DNA from: an uncultured Bacteroidota bacterium
Lineage (GTDB): Bacteria > Bacteroidota > Bacteroidia > Chitinophagales > Chitinophagaceae
Length of the DNA: 64,000 nt
NCBI GenBank assembly: GCA_903887415.1
Contig: CAISPO010000014.1
Coordinates: 1 to 64,000, forward strand
Reading direction: 5' to 3'
Shown here: positions 16,392 through 22,940 of the stretch, one piece after another
Layout of the letters: every line of letters starts with the position of its first letter
Position numbering within the stretch: the stretch's first letter is position 1
Notes under the pieces: generated by a model
Database searches by the model: none
What the model was told of the DNA's origin: nothing
Seen by the model: the letters and a program-made list of their open reading frames with translations, nothing else
Program-made: the position numbers and the translations under genes

Positions 16392-16564
16392 TGCTCGGTA
16401 AGCATTTGCTTTAATCTATCAGCAGTTAGTTTATCAATCTCATATTTATCAATAAGAAAATCAGCGGGCTCTATTGCGCCCGCTTTTCTTTGCCTTTTAA
16501 ACTCTTCTAAAAGTATCTGTGTATAAACTTGATTCTGTATCAGCACTATTTCTTCTGCGGTCAT
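16388..16564 (-). CDS. 58-aa protein linked to the recombinase, relative of the 64-aa protein of element 1
   Basis: The product begins MTAEEIVLIQNQVYTQILLE, has a Pro-containing turn (GAIEPADF) and ends [13 protein letters not shown]. It shares the pattern of the 64-aa protein at 2255-2449 along its length. Its stop overlaps that of the recombinase by 3 bp, and a -7 box (TACTTTTG) is at 16569-16576 only a few bases before the ATG, which predicts a message with almost no leader. Recombinase and this protein are the only two genes between two att-like sites. A role as the recombination directionality factor is the most attractive idea but is not shown by the sequence. Confidence 0.7.
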   Translation of the reverse strand: MTAEEIVLIQNQVYTQILLEEFKRQRKAGAIEPADFLIDKYEIDKLTADRLKQMLTEH

Positions 16565-16568
16565 AACG

Positions 16569-16576
16569 CAAAAGTA
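16569..16576 (-). promoter_or_regulatory. -7 box of the 58-aa gene
   Basis: TACTTTTG on the minus strand, 4 bp before the start codon region. Transcription would begin at or within a few bases of the ATG, so the message may be leaderless. Confidence 0.5.
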
Positions 16577-16611
16577 TTTTTTTCTGTGGCTATTTTAAAA
16601 AATGGTTTTCT

Positions 16612-16647
16612 ACTTTAACACTATATCGGGGCTTGTGCTGTTAAAGT
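16612..16647. other. Internal att-like site between the two units
   Basis: ACTTTAACA (16612-16620) and TGTTAAAGT (16639-16647) are perfect inverted arms separated by exactly 18 nt. Against the attP rebuilt from the outer ends it matches at 28 of 36 positions by eye, with most differences in the central core. TTCTACTTTAACACTA at 16608-16623 is an exact inverted copy of 14673-14688. This is expected at the junction of two elements integrated in tandem. Confidence 0.7.
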
Positions 16648-16698
16648 ATAATGATTTTATATAATATGTATGATGAAAAGAAATATATATCTACATTT

Positions 16699-16728
16699 TT
16701 GTAATTTGTTGGTTTATTGGTATCTTTG
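16699..16728 (+). promoter_or_regulatory. Bacteroidota-type promoter
   Basis: TTG at 16699-16701, 19 nt, TATCTTTG at 16721-16728: an exact consensus match. It drives the gene starting at 16756 and perhaps the small genes after it. Confidence 0.75.
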
Positions 16729-16755
16729 TGTCTTACAATCTTAAACTTAATTTTT

Positions 16756-17103
16756 ATGGTAAAAACACAGGACATTGCTCTATTTAGAAGCATTATTTCG
16801 GCAGATGCGATTGATAAAGTCGCATTGAAAAACCTTTTTGATTTATATGGTATCAAAATGGAGAAAACTAAAAACAGGTGCTATTCATATCGCAACTTAA
16901 AACATGAATTGAAGTCAGTTCATTTAGAAGTTGAAGCACAAAAAGCTGCTGAACTGCTGGCAGAGCAGGAGTTAGCAAAAATTAATAAAGAAACTGCTAA
17001 ATCAACGACAAAGCAATTAGGTCTGAAACAAGAGGTTCAGAAGCTGGCGAAAAAAATTATTGAGTTGAATAGTTCAATAATTGACCTGCTACAAGCGTCA
17101 TAA
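16756..17103 (+). CDS. Coiled-coil protein of unknown function (115 aa)
   Basis: The start is the ATG at 16756, after the promoter at 16699-16728; a longer frame would overlap that promoter. Residues 1-50 form a compact helical domain (ALFRSIISADAIDKVALKNL), and residues 55-115 form a continuous Glu/Lys/Ala-rich coiled coil. A strong terminator follows 22 bp after the stop, so it is a single-gene transcript. It may bind DNA or organise another element protein; no family is recognised. Confidence 0.65.
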   Translation: MVKTQDIALFRSIISADAIDKVALKNLFDLYGIKMEKTKNRCYSYRNLKHELKSVHLEVEAQKAAELLAEQELAKINKETAKSTTKQLGLKQEVQKLAKKIIELNSSIIDLLQAS

Positions 17104-17124
17104 GAGTTGCCTGTCATGCTAAAA

Positions 17125-17155
17125 AAAGCTGTGCTTGATAGCACGGCTTTTTTTT
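17125..17155 (+). terminator. Rho-independent terminator
   Basis: AAAGCTGTGC and GCACGGCTTT form a 10-bp stem with one G-T pair over TTGATA, followed by T's. A closely similar stem is reused at 19073. Confidence 0.85.
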
Positions 17156-17236
17156 ATCTGCGAAAAAACAATTTTATATTTTAATATATAAATAATCGGA
17201 ACCAGATCGGGCCCGTCATAAAAAAATGAAATAAGC

Positions 17237-17428
17237 ATGAACTATCTATCAGTCTCATTCAGAGATTTTATTAAGAGCAATCTAATTGAAGAAACAAAAA
17301 AAGAACCTGCCAGTATTCCTCAAATAGAAACTAAAACCAATAAACAAACCAATTCGTGGATCTATGATTTGAAGGAAGAGTTTGAAAAAATAACAGGCGA
17401 GTATTATGATAACATACACAAACACTAA
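17237..17428 (+). CDS. Small hydrophilic protein (63 aa), unknown
   Basis: The product MNYLSVSFRDFIKSNLIEET... is Lys/Glu/Asn-rich, with no signal or membrane segment and no known family. Its 3' end overlaps the start of the 94-aa gene at 17406 by 23 nt in another frame, and that gene in turn overlaps the 51-aa gene at 17666. The chained overlaps suggest a small operon of DNA-handling proteins leading to the Rep-like gene. Confidence 0.5.
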   Translation: MNYLSVSFRDFIKSNLIEETKKEPASIPQIETKTNKQTNSWIYDLKEEFEKITGEYYDNIHKH

Positions 17429-17690
17429 AAACGAACTACTATACGACTTTACTATGGTTGCTGAATTACTACGGGTTAATTCGTCTTATTTAAAGCGAGC
17501 GGTAAAAAAATATAGCTTTAAAGAGAATGATTGTATAAAGTATAAAAACAGATACCTCTATACACAGAGCGCAATAGTTGATTTGGTTGTCTTTTTAGTA
17601 ACCAATAGACTAATAACTGATGTTCGCAGATTAGAAGCATCAGTAAATAAAAATGAAATTAAAACATGGGTATTGACTGGGTTAAAATAG
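17406..17690 (+). CDS. Putative helix-turn-helix/excisionase-like protein (94 aa)
   Basis: The 94-aa product has the sequence VAELLRVNSSYLKRAVKKYSF followed by a strand-turn-strand (DCIKYKNRYLYTQSAIVDLV). This resembles a winged-helix or MerR/excisionase-type DNA-binding fold, in which a helix-turn-helix precedes a short wing. The assignment is based on pattern only. The 5' and 3' ends overlap the neighbouring small genes. It could regulate the unit, assist replication, or act as an accessory factor for a recombinase. Confidence 0.5.
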   Translation: MITYTNTKNELLYDFTMVAELLRVNSSYLKRAVKKYSFKENDCIKYKNRYLYTQSAIVDLVVFLVTNRLITDVRRLEASVNKNEIKTWVLTGLK

Positions 17691-17821
17691 GTTGTATTAG
17701 AAAGCAAAGAACAGATAAGATTAAAAAACTTAATACTGAAAAGGACGAATCGGCTAAAAAGCAGTTGCGAATTGAAATCAAGATTTTAGAATTAAAGGAA
17801 ATGATTGAAAAGATACAATAA
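17666..17821 (+). CDS. Small coiled-coil protein (51 aa)
   Basis: The ATG at 17666 lies inside the 3' end of the 94-aa gene (25-nt overlap). The product is Lys-rich (KKLNTEKDESAKKQLRIEIK) and predicted to be a single charged helix with heptad spacing. No homologue is recognised. Translation would depend on coupling to the preceding gene. It may be a genuine small accessory protein or a chance frame. Confidence 0.4.
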   Translation: MGIDWVKIGCIRKQRTDKIKKLNTEKDESAKKQLRIEIKILELKEMIEKIQ

Positions 17822-17913
17822 GAGTAAAAGAAAAATATGAGTTATCGCACTCTGGAATAAAAGCGAATTACTGGCAATTAAAGCAATTACGGATTTATTG
17901 AAATTAACCACGG

Positions 17914-17931
17914 GGGCTATTAGTATAGCCC
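17914..17931. repeat. Hairpin just upstream of the Rep-like gene
   Basis: GGGCTAT (17914-17920) and ATAGCCC (17925-17931) form a perfect 7-bp stem with the loop TAGT. It lies 30 bp before the ATG at 17961. For a rolling-circle replicon, a nick site in a short hairpin next to rep is expected, so this is a candidate, but it could equally be a weak terminator. Confidence 0.45.
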
Positions 17932-17960
17932 TTTGGTTGAATAATACCCCTACTATAACA

Positions 17961-18509
17961 ATGAGACCTTTTAATAAGAAACGAGGATATAAAACAAAAG
18001 AAATGGCGATTACTGATATAGAAATTGCCTTTGACTACTTAATTAATCAAAAGGATTTTATGACTGGTGATAATAAGATAATTTCAATTACATTAACTAA
18101 TACTGGCTGTAAGCACGAGAAAGATTTGAACCATATAATCACAAACCGACTATTTAATACTATTAAAAATGATTACAGAAACAGCAAGGAACATATTAAT
18201 TATGTCTTTGTAATTGAATACCCTGAACTAATCTCACAGGGTAACTATCTACCTACTAATTGTGAGGTTCATACTCATATTGTCATTAATACCTCATTAA
18301 TGTTAGAACGAATAGCAGGCTATATCATGACAACATTACCTAATAGTGTAGATGCTTTGCTTGAAGACATTACTGACAGGAATGATAAGAGTATGTATAT
18401 CGGCTATTTAGTGAAGCAAGCAAAAAACAACTACATTTTTAGTGATGACAGCTATAATTATAAAATCAGCATTAATGAGCGCAAATTAATTGCGCTTAAT
18501 ACGGGCTGA
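17961..18509 (+). CDS. HUH-endonuclease Rep-like protein (candidate replication initiator)
   Basis: From the ATG at 17961 the protein has 182 aa. An upstream TTG at 17898 would include the hairpin and is not preferred. A strand ISITLTNTG near residue 42 could be motif 1. CEVHTHIVIN carries His104 and His106 in the HxH metal site (motif 2). DKSMYIGYLVKQ carries Tyr146/Tyr149 and Lys152, matching the motif 3 pattern Tyr...Lys of single-tyrosine HUH enzymes. Such proteins nick one strand and start rolling-circle replication or transfer. The protein is short for a Rep and has no helicase domain. If it works, the circular form of this unit could replicate or be mobilised. Confidence 0.55.
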   Translation: MRPFNKKRGYKTKEMAITDIEIAFDYLINQKDFMTGDNKIISITLTNTGCKHEKDLNHIITNRLFNTIKNDYRNSKEHINYVFVIEYPELISQGNYLPTNCEVHTHIVINTSLMLERIAGYIMTTLPNSVDALLEDITDRNDKSMYIGYLVKQAKNNYIFSDDSYNYKISINERKLIALNTG

Positions 18510-18780
18510 AATGGAGCTTGCGTTACTCATTGCGATACTATGTATCAAAATGCGCTTTAAAACGCTCCATGCGTTAAAGGAATAGCAAGGAATACACTTG
18601 TGCGCTTAATGTAAATGGGCTCTCTTTTCAAGTGTTTTGTATCTAATTGAAATCACCACTAAACAGCGGTCACATAAGGATTTCAGTGCCATTGGTCGGA
18701 TCAATGGCGACTATAAGTAAATAGGATAGATTTTATTTGGTGGAGCGACTAATCCATCTCATTTTAGCCATCTAAAACAA
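18510..18780. other. Structured non-coding region, possible origin or RNA
   Basis: No convincing frame lies in these 271 bp. Several stems are visible: ATGGAGC with GCTCCAT (about 18513 and 18567), GAAATC (18649-18654) with GATTTC (18679-18684), and GCCATTG (18688-18694) with CAATGGC (18702-18708). The heptamer GCGACTA appears twice near 18707 and 18746. The location directly after the Rep-like gene fits an origin or a structured RNA. Confidence 0.4.
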
Positions 18781-19050
18781 ATGTATATGACTAAAAAGAA
18801 AAATGAAAGTGTTGCCGCAGTAGCAACTAAAAAAGTATGGGTAAATCTATTCAAGACTAATTATCACCGGTATCGTCACTGGGTAAAAAACATACTTGCG
18901 GAGGGCAAAGTCAATGGGTTTCGTTTCGTAAAAGACGAAATTGGTTGGACTGGTAGATTAGCCGTTGATAAGCCAGAAGTTGATAAAGCTAAAAAGGTTT
19001 TAGCGGACTATAAAACTAAAAACCCCGATACGGTTGATATGTGGTGGTAA
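18781..19050 (+). CDS. Small basic protein (89 aa), unknown
   Basis: The product has a Lys-rich start (MYMTKKKNES), then KVWVNLFKTNYHRYRHWVKN with many basic and aromatic residues, and ends DTVDMWW. It looks like a compact nucleic-acid-binding protein, but no family is recognised. A strong terminator follows 22 bp after the stop, so it ends its own transcript. It lies between the structured non-coding region and the restriction enzyme gene and might be related to either. Confidence 0.6.
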   Translation: MYMTKKKNESVAAVATKKVWVNLFKTNYHRYRHWVKNILAEGKVNGFRFVKDEIGWTGRLAVDKPEVDKAKKVLADYKTKNPDTVDMWW

Positions 19051-19072
19051 TCAATTATTTCATGTTTGTTTA

Positions 19073-19105
19073 AAAAGCCGTGTTTTAAAGCACGGCTTTT
19101 TTTAT
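19073..19105 (+). terminator. Rho-independent terminator
   Basis: AAAAGCCGTG and CACGGCTTTT form a perfect 10-bp stem over TTTTAAAG, with a following T-run. It separates the 89-aa gene from the restriction-modification pair. Confidence 0.9.
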
Positions 19106-19182
19106 TTGCCAAAAAAACCATTTTTATTGGGTTATTGGATTTTGTATTGGTAATTTTCCATTTCACTAATACTAATCCAGTC

Positions 19183-19998
19183 ATGGAACCCTTAATTACA
19201 ATAAATCAAGCAGTAGGTAGTTTTAGAGATTTAATTAACGGGGCTATTCTTGAAAGCGGTGATAAGGGCAAAGAAGCAATGATAAGGTCATCAAGACCAA
19301 TTCAATATCTACACGATGCCGTAAAATCAGAGTTTATTAGGCTCGGCATTGAGCGAAATAGGATATTTCCGCCACTGGGGCAAACTAAACCTGAATTAGA
19401 ATTAGCAGGGTTCTTTAAAAAGAAAAATCAAGATGTCTGTATTAAACCAACTGGCATAAATCCAACACCAATTAAATTGACAGATGGATTATTACTAAAC
19501 GAAACTGACTACTTTGGAATACCATTTACAGAAAAAACCATTTCAATTAATGTTAGAAGCCAGATTTCAAGTTTAGCGAAGAACTTTGATACTCTTTATG
19601 AAAGAACATTTGCCGAAGCTTTAAATCTACACACACGATGCCCTAAAATTGTAATGGGCGAGGTTTATATGATTGCTGTGCCAGAGTATGATAGCGATGC
19701 TTGTAAATACAAAGAAGTAGTATATCAGAATAAAACAGGAACCGTTGAAAAATACATAAAATCGTTCCAGGCAATTAATGGACGACCTGACCCTACCAAA
19801 CACGAATACAAGTATGAAAGAGCTTGCTTGCTAATAGTTGATTTTAGCAAAACACCAGTCAAAATCTTTAATACAGATGAGGAATTAAAACAAGCTGGTT
19901 TGTTGCCAAAAGCCTCTACCGCAAGTATTGCTGAATTAACATGGGATACTTTTACCAGTAGAATAATTGAAATACATCAAGCAAGATTTAGAGTTTGA
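19183..19998 (+). CDS. Putative type II restriction endonuclease
   Basis: The start chosen is the ATG at 19183 (MEPLITINQAVG), since the frame upstream crosses a terminator. The 271-aa product is identified chiefly from context: it converges on, and overlaps by 22 nt, a DNA adenine methyltransferase gene. In the sequence, GLNR-like basic segments precede KPELELAGFFKKKNQDVCIKP (about residues 68-88), where acidic and Lys residues could form an active site. The remainder shows a mixed alpha/beta fold (CPKIVMGEVYMIAVPEYD). Recognition sequence and subfamily cannot be read from the sequence. Confidence 0.6.
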   Translation: MEPLITINQAVGSFRDLINGAILESGDKGKEAMIRSSRPIQYLHDAVKSEFIRLGIERNRIFPPLGQTKPELELAGFFKKKNQDVCIKPTGINPTPIKLTDGLLLNETDYFGIPFTEKTISINVRSQISSLAKNFDTLYERTFAEALNLHTRCPKIVMGEVYMIAVPEYDSDACKYKEVVYQNKTGTVEKYIKSFQAINGRPDPTKHEYKYERACLLIVDFSKTPVKIFNTDEELKQAGLLPKASTASIAELTWDTFTSRIIEIHQARFRV

Positions 19999-21839
19999 CC
20001 GATTAAATCATATTTCTTTATTAAAAACTGGTCTATTTCCATTGGTATATCTAACTGCCTGATTAATTCAATTTCTTTTTGAGATAATTTAGGTATAGTA
20101 AATCTTTCAATGAAGTTCTTTTGATAGCACGGATAGCCGCCTTCTATTGAAACGCTTGTTTTAGTGATATAGTAGTTCATTACTGCTGAATTGAGTATCT
20201 TTTGAACTACATCTATGTTTTCAATTTTTGATATGATTTCAGCAAATAAATCATTTGTGGTTGATTTCTTAAAGAAAATGCCATAACCATTAGTGAAAAA
20301 TGCTTCTTCGTCATTAGCTATTAGAAATCTTGGGAACTGACTAAAAGTTGGCGTTAAAAGCTTTATTCCTGACTTCGTTAGTCCTTGTGTTCTGCCCCAG
20401 ACATAAAACGGATCATAAAGAACCTTGGCTTTATCTCGTTCTACTAATTCCTGTTTTATTGAAAGAAAGTATTTATAGCACTCTGGGTATTTAGTTGAAA
20501 AATCACTTTCGGGTATAGCAGTAGCTATTTTGTCTTTAATTATGTAGGGGCAAATAATGCGCCTATTATTCTGATTTAGTTCGTCTTGTGTCTTAAAATC
20601 AGAGATTTTATAAACTGGTTTAGTTATGCTCTTTTCTATAAGAAAGCTACCATTAGCAGTGTTTTTAATATAGTATTTACCCTTTACTGCAGAACCATCA
20701 ATAAAATAGAGGTCATCTCTTAATGTCGCAATACCAACATAAATGTCAAATAGCCCATTTATCGGTGTTCCAATGTTCTCTATATTAAAAATGTTCTTTT
20801 GTTCGTCTTTCTTTAATAACCGCCACTTTTTAATGTTTAGATTTTTATACAAGTTTGGCGAACCATTGGCATTGATTAAAAAATCACTGGGAGATTGTTT
20901 AGAGAGTATTCTATCAAAAAGAATACTACTATTACTCTGTTTATTTAAAAAGGTAATAGCTGTATATGTCTGTGCGTCAAAAACCTTTTTATGACTAAAA
21001 TCAACTATTCTATAAACACATTGATTAGTTTCAAAGTATTTTCTTAATGAAATGCCTGATAATGAAGTAAAGTAATTGTTCGGCGTAATATAACCGAGCT
21101 TGCCATTTTCAGTCAATAACTTATAACCTAATTCAAAAAAAGCGAAATAAAGATTAAAGGTGCCGCTTTCTACTGATTTGAAATTGTCTATTAAATACAA
21201 TCTGTTTTCATCAGATAGGTCTTGAAACTTTACATACGGAGGATTACCAACTATATTATTAAAACTATAACCCCAGTTAGCTCGCAAACTATCTTGAACG
21301 AATAAATTAAAATCACTATCTTCTATTTTTTCATTATTCATTAGTCCATAAATCGTTAGTAGAAGTTTAGCTCTTGATATGTTGTATTCAAGTATGTCTG
21401 AACCATAAACATTCTCTTTTAATATAGACTTAACCGATTTATTGAATGTATTGCGATAATAATCTACCAATCCGATTAAAAATGCGCCACAGCCGCAGCT
21501 TGGATCAAGATTTTTATCACTAATGCTTGGTGAAAGCTCTTTAATAATAAAATCTACAACAAAAGTTGGAGTAAAAAAAGCTCCGTTGAACTTTCTATCT
21601 TCTACTGGTATTAGCAATTCAAGATAGTTTTCAAGTTCTTTTATTGTTGAAATGTCGAGTTTCTGAACCAACTTTAATAGTTGCTCGTCTTTTTCAAAGG
21701 ATTTGTAGTATTTTTTTAGAATAGGACTTTTTGAACCATCAAGACTATTGATTTCAATAAAATTGTAAATCAAATGCTTTTCAAGATTTGTTATGTCATA
21801 GTTTGAAGTCAGAAAATTAATTTCACTTTTTTTCACCAT
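19977..21839 (-). CDS. Type II adenine-specific DNA methyltransferase
   Basis: The 620-aa enzyme carries the motifs of gamma-class N6-adenine methylases in order: motif X NGAFFTPTFVVDFI (about 85-98), motif I LDPSCGCGAFLIG (about 110-122, cofactor binding), and motif IV NPPY (about 198-201, catalysis). A long C-terminal target-recognition region follows. The start at the ATG at 21839 (MVKKSEINFL) avoids a long hydrophobic lead from 21902. It protects DNA from the partner nuclease encoded convergently at 19183. The pair would stabilise the element in its host, since loss exposes the chromosome to residual nuclease. Confidence 0.88.
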   Translation of the reverse strand: MVKKSEINFLTSNYDITNLEKHLIYNFIEINSLDGSKSPILKKYYKSFEKDEQLLKLVQKLDISTIKELENYLELLIPVEDRKFNGAFFTPTFVVDFIIKELSPSISDKNLDPSCGCGAFLIGLVDYYRNTFNKSVKSILKENVYGSDILEYNISRAKLLLTIYGLMNNEKIEDSDFNLFVQDSLRANWGYSFNNIVGNPPYVKFQDLSDENRLYLIDNFKSVESGTFNLYFAFFELGYKLLTENGKLGYITPNNYFTSLSGISLRKYFETNQCVYRIVDFSHKKVFDAQTYTAITFLNKQSNSSILFDRILSKQSPSDFLINANGSPNLYKNLNIKKWRLLKKDEQKNIFNIENIGTPINGLFDIYVGIATLRDDLYFIDGSAVKGKYYIKNTANGSFLIEKSITKPVYKISDFKTQDELNQNNRRIICPYIIKDKIATAIPESDFSTKYPECYKYFLSIKQELVERDKAKVLYDPFYVWGRTQGLTKSGIKLLTPTFSQFPRFLIANDEEAFFTNGYGIFFKKSTTNDLFAEIISKIENIDVVQKILNSAVMNYYITKTSVSIEGGYPCYQKNFIERFTIPKLSQKEIELIRQLDIPMEIDQFLIKKYDLIGQTLNLA

Positions 21840-21955
21840 CACTGAATTATTTAGAACAAAAGTAAGGACTAATAAATTGCCGAGTTTCATTAAGATTATC
21901 ATTAATAAATAGTGTGGATAAATAGTGTCACAAAATGCTAACGAGCGATTCCATT

Positions 21956-21986
21956 ATGTGGCAGAACCTCCGTAGGTTAGCCACAT
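21956..21986 (+). promoter_or_regulatory. Hairpin that includes the start codon of the resolvase gene
   Basis: ATGTGGC (21956-21962) pairs with GCCACAT (21980-21986), and AACCT (21965-21969) pairs with AGGTT (21974-21978) inside it. The last two bases of the right arm are the first two of the ATG at 21985, so an RNA hairpin would hide the start. The dyad might instead be a binding site for the resolvase. Confidence 0.5.
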
Positions 21987-22635
21987 GAACGGGTTTATAG
22001 CATATTACAGAGTAAGCACACAGCGTCAAGGCGCATCAGGTTTAGGATTAGAAGCACAGAAAAGTTCTGTTCTATCATTTTTAAACAATAGAACATTAAT
22101 TGCTGAATATACAGATATAGAAACAGGCAAGAACGACAATAGACCGCAACTACTAAAAGCGATTGAACTTGCTAAACAATCTAATTCAACTCTTTTAATC
22201 GCAAAATTAGACAGGCTATCAAGAAATCTAACTTTTGTATCAACATTAATGGATACAAAGGTTAAGTTTATTTGCTGCGATATGCCTGATGCGAATGAAC
22301 TGACAATACACATATTCGGCGCACTCGCACAATGGGAGCGGGTTCGGATCGGGGAGCGAACTCGTTCTGCTCTGGGCGCACTAAAAGCCAGAGGTAAAAG
22401 ATTAGGCTGTCCGGCTAATTTTACTGACGAGGTTAGAAGCATGGGCCCGATTAAAATGACTGAAATAGCGAAAGCGAACTCAAATAATCAAAAAGCGAAA
22501 AAACTGATTAATCTGTTAATCAATGCGGGCAAGTCTTTAAGGCAAGTTGCGAATGAGTTAAATGAAGCGGGTTTTAAAACTTCAAAAGGGTATCAGTTCG
22601 GAGCGGAACAAGTTAGACGGTTAGTAAATCAGTAA
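21985..22635 (+). CDS. Small serine resolvase/invertase
   Basis: The 216-aa protein has the catalytic Ser11 in YYRVST, LDRLSRN in the catalytic core and the helix AQWERVRIGERTRSALGALK, then a C-terminal helix-turn-helix (SLRQVANELNEAGFKTSKG...). This is the standard resolvase size, with no zinc ribbon, unlike the two large recombinases. Such enzymes resolve dimers, invert segments or move small elements. It is the last sizeable gene before the right junction. Given the inverted att-like sites, it could be the resolution enzyme for multimers of the cargo unit, or an alternative integrase for that unit. Confidence 0.88.
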   Translation: MNGFIAYYRVSTQRQGASGLGLEAQKSSVLSFLNNRTLIAEYTDIETGKNDNRPQLLKAIELAKQSNSTLLIAKLDRLSRNLTFVSTLMDTKVKFICCDMPDANELTIHIFGALAQWERVRIGERTRSALGALKARGKRLGCPANFTDEVRSMGPIKMTEIAKANSNNQKAKKLINLLINAGKSLRQVANELNEAGFKTSKGYQFGAEQVRRLVNQ

Positions 22636-22642
22636 TAAAGCT

Positions 22643-22798
22643 ATGATTATCACAATACAGCATCAGTTAGAGAAGACCTTACACACATTTGATGTAATTA
22701 GCCCTGATAAGCTTACTTCTATTGAGGTATGGGCTATCTGTTTAGAAATGAATGTGAGCGGTATTTTGGTGAATGGAAAGTATTACGAAACGAAATAA
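22643..22798 (+). CDS. Small protein (51 aa), unknown
   Basis: The frame begins 7 bp after the resolvase stop and reads MIITIQHQLEKTLHTFDVIS then a short hydrophobic stretch with VWAICLEMNVSGILVNG. The close spacing suggests co-translation with the resolvase. There is no recognisable family and the length is near the limit of what can be trusted, so it is kept with moderate support. Confidence 0.4.
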   Translation: MIITIQHQLEKTLHTFDVISPDKLTSIEVWAICLEMNVSGILVNGKYYETK

Positions 22799-22845
22799 AA
22801 ACCGATTAACGCTACTTCATATCAATTAATGTTATTCTTAATAAG

Positions 22846-22895
22846 AAATTACGCTTTCTACTTTTACAATACAATGGATGAAATAGTTTTAAAGT
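22846..22895. other. Internal att-like site near the right end, inverted relative to attL
   Basis: ACTTTTACA (22860-22868) and TTTTAAAGT (22887-22895) are arms 18 nt apart. Against the attP rebuilt from the outer ends, the minus strand matches at 31 of 36 positions by eye, including the core ATC. The flank 22846-22859 extends the match to the promoter part of the left arm (19 bp identical, 22846-22864), although its -7 box has decayed to TAATTTCT. It is only 26 bp from the right junction arm. Confidence 0.7.
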
Positions 22896-22921
22896 TTAAT
22901 CAATTAAAAATCAATTATTTA

Positions 22922-22940
22922 ACTTTAACACTATTCCATC
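22922..22940. other. Right junction of the second insertion (attR)
   Basis: ACTTTAACACTA (22922-22933) is the inverted copy of TAGTGTTAAAGT at 14673-14684. The following ATC (22938-22940) is the first sequence shared with comM (codons Ser-Asp on the minus strand). The crossover dinucleotide is probably GA/TC. Confidence 0.75.

Larger units (their letters stand above)
14667..22938. mobile_element. Composite second insertion in comM (tandem units sharing att-like sites)
   Basis: It is flanked by two comM pieces that join seamlessly at Ser-Asp/Ala-Ala. Internal att-like sites at 16612-16647 and 22860-22895 have the same 9-18-9 layout as the site rebuilt from the two ends. They divide the insertion into a unit with recombinase plus 58-aa protein (about 14667-16630), a cargo unit (about 16630-22880) and a short right remnant. 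The base composition is clearly AT-richer than the chromosome. Confidence 0.75.

Noticed and set aside
14450-22940. AbaR-type Tn7-like insertion into comM
   Set aside because: No Tn7-type transposase genes or 5-bp target duplication were found; large serine recombinases sit at the junctions.
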